Origin: Legionellaceae bacterium
Lineage (GTDB): Bacteria; Pseudomonadota; Gammaproteobacteria; Legionellales; Legionellaceae
Reading direction: 5' to 3'
Assembly (NCBI GenBank): GCA_023266075.1
Contig: JAHFRX010000069.1
Location: 1-7,540, forward strand
DNA length: 7,540 nt
The position numbers and the translations under genes were made by a program. Of the stretch, positions 4,547 to 7,540 are shown piece after piece (position 1 is the first letter of the stretch; each line of letters begins with the position of its first letter). A model generated the notes under the pieces. It saw only the letters and a list, made by a program, of their open reading frames with translations, was not told where the DNA came from and did no database searches.

Positions 4547-7137
4547 TGAGGGGCGTCGACGGCAGATTCTTTTCTTGGCACCTCTTGTTCTGATGCCTTG
4601 ATGGCCTGTAGTTTTGTTTTGCTCTCTTGTGTTTTAGGACCTGTTGTTGCTTGCTCTTGTGATGTTAAAGACAAATCAATACCTTCGGTAATTCGTGGAT
4701 AATAGGTACTAGCGATTTGAATAAGATTCTTAAGGCCACTGTCTTTTTCTACCCATGCTGCTGGATCTTTCATTGATTCATGCAATTTTTTTAGGTGTTC
4801 TTCAGTAGGTATTGCGAGGAAATTTGCAAGTGCTATACGCCTTTTCATATTGTCGCCAGAACCGAATAATGCGCTGAAAAGTCTTGTATCTAGACGTTTG
4901 CAGTCGTCAATAATGGTTTGAATTCCAGGTAAAATTTGGGGAGGTGCTAATTCTACAAGGATGCAATGATCGCGAACTTGTTTTACTTCCTCCACTTGAA
5001 GTTCTAATTGTCTGATTTGTGCATCAAGAACATCTATTTCTTTTAATTGCGACGCAGTGTCTCTACGCGCAGTTTCGAGTGATGCCATGTCGGTGGCGGA
5101 AATGGATTTAATCGGTTCAATGAGGTCATTTATATGCGTATATGACTCGCGTGCGTTTTGAATTTTACTTAAGATGTTTTCAAAAACATGCGGATATTTT
5201 TGACGATGCTGCATCAGTGCTTTTTCGAGGTTATCGAATGCACGAGGAGGATTTTCTAAGCTTTCCGCTTCAAATGTCTTAAATAGGTTATTAAATATAT
5301 CCCAATTTTCATCATCGATCAATTCACAGCTGCGTATAGCATTATCAATCTCTAGCGTCTTATTTCTTTCATCAATCATGCAGTTTAAAACGACGGCCGC
5401 TTCTTTAGAACTCTCTTGAGATAAAATTTTTGCTTGCGATAGAATGGGCTCAAGTGAATTAATTTCTGAGAGAATACTTTTTTGAGTTTCTTTATCTAAG
5501 TGCGCATAAAGTTTTTTAATTTTGTCCAATGTTATGGATTCATTGGGGACTTGGATGCCAAATTCTCTAAAAATATTTTTGATGTCTTTTCGACAAATAT
5601 CATAGTTAAGGTTGAAAGTTTTTTTATCACGACTTAAAATTTCTTTTGCTTTAATTTCTTCTTCCTCAGGAAGATTAGAAAGGATAAAAGCTATTTTTGA
5701 TTTGAGGTAAGCAACGACCCCTTTAGCGTGAGGGAGGAGTGTAGCATCATCGTCTTTTTCGTGTAGCCTTGCGAGAAGAAGCAAATCTTGGCATTTCTCA
5801 AGTGATCGCGTATTTTCTTGTGCGGCAATTCGTGTTTCGAGTAGCTGAGGACTATCTTGTTGTATGTTTGCTTGGCGTGTTTTTCTTTTTGCTTCTAGTG
5901 CTGAAATATCTTCGACGAGTGAGATGATTTGCGGTTCAAAGTGCTGATTTAGTTTTTCTGTGCTTATTTTAACCAGCGGTACGCTAGGAATATCAGTGTA
6001 GAGCACTTGAGCCTCTTTCAGTAATGCCACAAGTGGTTGATCACGAATATAGTCAGGATTATTTTGCATGACGCTTTTGAGGTTTAGCAAATTTTCCTGT
6101 GTGGGATGTTTTAAAAATGCTTTTAAACCCATCCTGACATTAGAAGCTTCCGTAGATGTAAAAAGCGTATAACAGCGCTCGATGAGGCGTTTTATAATCT
6201 TCTCTTCGTTATCTGATAAGTCTTTTTGAGTCATCATCCCATCAAATACTGCCATGGCATTATCTTCAAATATACTTAAATCAGCATTCATAGGGATACG
6301 ATATTGTTTTGCGAGTTCTACAAGTGATGCTGTATTTTTGTGTTGCTCTTTAATCAGTTCTGCTTTCTCTCTTTTGATATCATCTTGATCAGATAAAATT
6401 TCATTTTTATGAATCTGTGCAGTTGCAACGATTAGTCGCATGGACTGTATACCACTGGTAACGCTATTTTGTTGTTTTTCTAATAATGCTTCTATTTTCT
6501 CAAGTGCCGTTTGGCCACCAAAGAAATGTCTAATCGTTTTGTTGATGGTCTGTAGAAAACGACCTAATGCTGTTTTAGGAACTAGATCATTATGGTTAGA
6601 TTTAATTGTATTAAAGCGATCTATTCTTTCGCTGAGATCTTTCGTTAACTTATTAAAAACTTTCTCTAAATCCCCTTGAAGGAGTATATAAATATCATTT
6701 ACTGTTTTTGATGCTATTCTCTTTTCCTCATATGTCTCTATGATCTCATCGACGGTCGGTAATGCAGGAAGTTCTGGTGGAGTGATTAGCGCTTTAAATC
6801 CGCGATTAAAAAATAAATATGCATCATTCTGATCTTCAATTGTTTCTTCGATAGCAGCAAGTTTCTGGGTGATGTCATTACTGCTTGAAATGAGCGATCT
6901 AAATTTCTCTTTATCTTCTTGAATGAAGCTACTGGTGATTTCATCGCGTTGTTGTTTGAGTTTTAACGAGGATTGAATATAACCGTCATCAGTTGTTGTG
7001 GGACTTGATGTTTCTCTGGGTTGGTACTCATCGACCACGGTTGATCGATCGTCAGAAGACTCTTCTCTTCCAACAGATAGCTCATCTGGTGCCGGTTTTA
7101 TGTCATTTTGTAAATCAATATTCGATTTTATACGCAT
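4525..7137 (-). CDS. Large helical/coiled-coil protein with internal repeats, unknown function (possible secreted effector)
   Basis: I do not recognise a family. The 870-residue protein has no evident signal peptide or membrane helix. Residues 1-55 are polar and probably disordered (rich in S, D, E, T). From about 56 to 820 it is Leu/Glu/Lys/Gln-rich and helical, with coiled-coil-like stretches at about 56-104, 250-275, 403-450 and 685-722 (EIDVLDAQIRQLELQVEEVK). Residues 820-870 are again polar, with E/K/S/Q and prolines, ending HHRPSLK. Three copies of a module of about 70 residues are described separately. No enzymatic motif stands out. The start is the ATG at 7137; the frame closes upstream at 7162-7164, no ribosome binding site is seen, and a TATAAT lies 23 bases upstream. 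Large soluble coiled-coil orphans with disordered tails are typical of type IV secretion effectors in Legionellales, but a scaffold or filament protein is equally possible. The frame is intact over 2.6 kb, so the gene is surely real. Confidence 0.9.
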   Translation of the reverse strand: MRIKSNIDLQNDIKPAPDELSVGREESSDDRSTVVDEYQPRETSSPTTTDDGYIQSSLKLKQQRDEITSSFIQEDKEKFRSLISSSNDITQKLAAIEETIEDQNDAYLFFNRGFKALITPPELPALPTVDEIIETYEEKRIASKTVNDIYILLQGDLEKVFNKLTKDLSERIDRFNTIKSNHNDLVPKTALGRFLQTINKTIRHFFGGQTALEKIEALLEKQQNSVTSGIQSMRLIVATAQIHKNEILSDQDDIKREKAELIKEQHKNTASLVELAKQYRIPMNADLSIFEDNAMAVFDGMMTQKDLSDNEEKIIKRLIERCYTLFTSTEASNVRMGLKAFLKHPTQENLLNLKSVMQNNPDYIRDQPLVALLKEAQVLYTDIPSVPLVKISTEKLNQHFEPQIISLVEDISALEAKRKTRQANIQQDSPQLLETRIAAQENTRSLEKCQDLLLLARLHEKDDDATLLPHAKGVVAYLKSKIAFILSNLPEEEEIKAKEILSRDKKTFNLNYDICRKDIKNIFREFGIQVPNESITLDKIKKLYAHLDKETQKSILSEINSLEPILSQAKILSQESSKEAAVVLNCMIDERNKTLEIDNAIRSCELIDDENWDIFNNLFKTFEAESLENPPRAFDNLEKALMQHRQKYPHVFENILSKIQNARESYTHINDLIEPIKSISATDMASLETARRDTASQLKEIDVLDAQIRQLELQVEEVKQVRDHCILVELAPPQILPGIQTIIDDCKRLDTRLFSALFGSGDNMKRRIALANFLAIPTEEHLKKLHESMKDPAAWVEKDSGLKNLIQIASTYYPRITEGIDLSLTSQEQATTGPKTQESKTKLQAIKASEQEVPRKESAVDAPHHRPSLK
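4690..4899 (-). repeat. Internal protein repeat, copy 3 (residues 747-816)
   Basis: The segment begins KRLDTRLFSALFG, contains LANFLAIPTEEHLKKLHESM, and ends LKNLIQIASTYYPRI. It matches copy 1 almost without gaps. It follows a coiled-coil stretch (685-722) and an LVELA step; a similar LVELA (272-276) precedes copy 1, which suggests that the repeated unit is larger than the core. Confidence 0.55.
5131..5331 (-). repeat. Internal protein repeat, copy 2 (residues 603-669, degenerate)
   Basis: The segment SCELIDDENW...FNNLFKTF...NLEKALMQ...NILSKIQNARESYTHI has the same order of landmarks as copy 1: an LF step, a proline, NL.xx.M, and a final helix ending A-x3-Y-T-x-I. The part around the FL-x2-PT motif is diverged, so membership is weaker than for the other two copies. 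Confidence 0.35.
5989..6192 (-). repeat. Internal protein repeat, copy 1 (residues 316-383)
   Basis: This helical module begins KRLIERCYTLF, contains LKAFLKHPTQENLLNLKSVM, and ends LLKEAQVLYTDI. It aligns with copy 3 in one colinear block: shared KRL, LF, FL-x2-PT-x-E-x2-L-x2-L-x3-M, then L-x2-L-x3-A-x3-Y-x2-I, with about a dozen identities over the last 44 residues by eye. Confidence 0.55.
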
Positions 7138-7160
7138 ATAGTAAAAATAAAATACAGCAT

Positions 7161-7166
7161 ATTATA
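7161..7166 (-). promoter_or_regulatory. Candidate -10 box of the 870-residue protein gene
   Basis: On the minus strand this reads TATAAT, a perfect -10 hexamer 23 bases before the ATG at 7137, so the leader would be only about 15-18 bases. The hexamer 17 bases further upstream (TATGCT, 7184-7189) is a poor -35 box, so an activator may be needed or the match may be chance in AT-rich DNA. Confidence 0.3.
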
Positions 7167-7306
7167 TAAATAGGTCCACATCCAGCATAAATCAAGTTTT
7201 TCATCATAAAAAAGAAAACCTGATGTCCCAAATAAAGCCTCTGCAGTATCTATAGTTACAACTGGAATGAAAATTTAGGTTTTTTTATTTTAAACATGAT
7301 ATTCAC

Positions 7307-7335
7307 TTGACAGCGGAATATGAAAAAGACAAAAT
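7307..7335 (+). promoter_or_regulatory. Sigma-70 promoter of the tRNA-Met gene
   Basis: A perfect TTGACA -35 box (7307-7312) is followed after exactly 17 bases by CAAAAT (7330-7335, four of six -10 bases). Transcription would start around 7342, about seven bases before the mature tRNA. The geometry and the strong -35 are typical of tRNA promoters. Confidence 0.6.
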
Positions 7336-7348
7336 CAGCCTTCTTCAA

Positions 7349-7425
7349 GGCTACGTAGCTCAGCTGGTTAGAGCGCGGCACTCATAATGCTGAGGTCGGT
7401 GGTTCGAGTCCACCCGTAGCCACCA
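7349..7425 (+). tRNA. tRNA-Met (elongator), anticodon CAT
   Basis: The cloverleaf is complete. The acceptor stem GGCTACG (7349-7355) pairs with CGTAGCC (7415-7421), followed by A and an encoded CCA (7423-7425). The D-stem is GCTC/GAGC, the anticodon stem CGGCA/TGCTG with one G-U pair, and the loop CTCATAA has anticodon CAT at 7383-7385. The variable loop is AGGTC and the T-arm is GGTGG-TTCGAGT-CCACC. A paired G1-C72 rules out initiator tRNA. The acceptor stem matches E. coli elongator Met (GGCTACG) rather than the CAT-anticodon tRNA-Ile (GGCCCCT), so elongator Met is the better call. An unmodified CAT anticodon alone could not separate these. Confidence 0.95.
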
Positions 7426-7540
7426 AATTCAATTCTAAAGCCTTCCAAGAACGTCTAAAACCTCTTGTAAAAGTGCGCAACGAAACAAATGTTGATAGTG
7501 ATATTGATTTTTTAGTGCATATGAAGCATGGTGCTGGCTT
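7426..7540 (+). pseudogene. Start-less fragment of an MNT-type nucleotidyltransferase, directly after the tRNA
   Basis: The frame running from the tRNA end (codons AAA at 7425, TTC at 7428) to the window edge contains RNETNVDSDIDFLVHM, the metal-binding DxD core of minimal nucleotidyltransferase (MNT) proteins, usually written GSxAR-G/N-E-x3-D-SDIDLLV. These proteins are commonly antitoxins or partners of HEPN toxins that transfer nucleotides to their target. The preceding GS motif, needed for nucleotide binding, is absent: the frame reads KPLVKVRNET instead. There is no ATG before the core, and the frame only closes upstream inside the tRNA (TAG at 7356). The sequence therefore looks like a 5'-truncated or rearranged gene. 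The remainder lies beyond the window, so an intact gene using the GTG at 7473 cannot be excluded, but it would lack half the active site. Confidence 0.5.

Noticed and set aside
6440..6679. Plus-strand open frame inside the 870-residue gene
   Set aside because: It is Cys/Leu/Ser-rich, as expected for the antisense of a helical Lys/Glu-rich gene, and shows no start signal.
7215..7283. Inverted AAAACCT ... AGGTTTT pair between the orphan gene and the tRNA
   Set aside because: Seven AT-rich bases separated by more than 50 bases do not make a credible structure.

Overview
The window is bacterial, moderately AT-rich and gene-dense. It looks gammaproteobacterial: CydA, CydB and CydX resemble the Escherichia coli proteins closely over their whole length, and the acceptor stem of the tRNA-Met has the enterobacterial sequence. 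A large orphan coiled-coil protein beside housekeeping genes recalls intracellular or host-associated groups such as the Legionellales (Coxiella, Legionella, Rickettsiella, Berkiella). That placement is an inference, not something the sequence proves.

Layout. (1) Positions 3-659 (+) hold the C-terminal part of a RES-domain protein, a family of NAD+-degrading toxins; its start lies before the window. (2) Positions 629-4546 (+) form a tightly packed cytochrome bd quinol oxidase operon. It contains a small one-helix protein resembling CydP (629-823), cydA (853-2394), cydB (2416-3552), the micro-gene cydX (3562-3651, 29 aa) and a cation diffusion facilitator (CDF) metal transporter (3641-4546). 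RES overlaps cydP, cydX overlaps the CDF gene, and the other gaps are 9-29 bases, so co-transcription is likely. (3) Positions 4525-7137 (-) hold an 870-residue, helix-rich, apparently soluble orphan protein. It converges on the CDF gene with a 22-base overlap and contains three degenerate copies of a module of about 70 residues. (4) Positions 7138-7348 are non-coding and carry a candidate -10 box for the orphan gene and a good promoter for the tRNA. (5) Positions 7349-7425 (+) encode elongator tRNA-Met(CAU). (6) From the base after the tRNA CCA end to the window edge there is a start-less fragment of a nucleotidyltransferase of the MNT type.

How the genes fit together. CydA, CydB and CydX make the membrane-bound bd oxidase, which oxidises quinol and reduces O2 to water at high affinity, and CydP is probably an accessory small subunit. 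The CDF transporter takes the place that ybgE has downstream of cydX in E. coli and probably exports Zn2+ or a similar ion. The RES gene is an unusual upstream partner. The orphan coiled-coil gene and the MNT fragment flank a tRNA gene and look like accessory DNA. They are the least explained part of the window.
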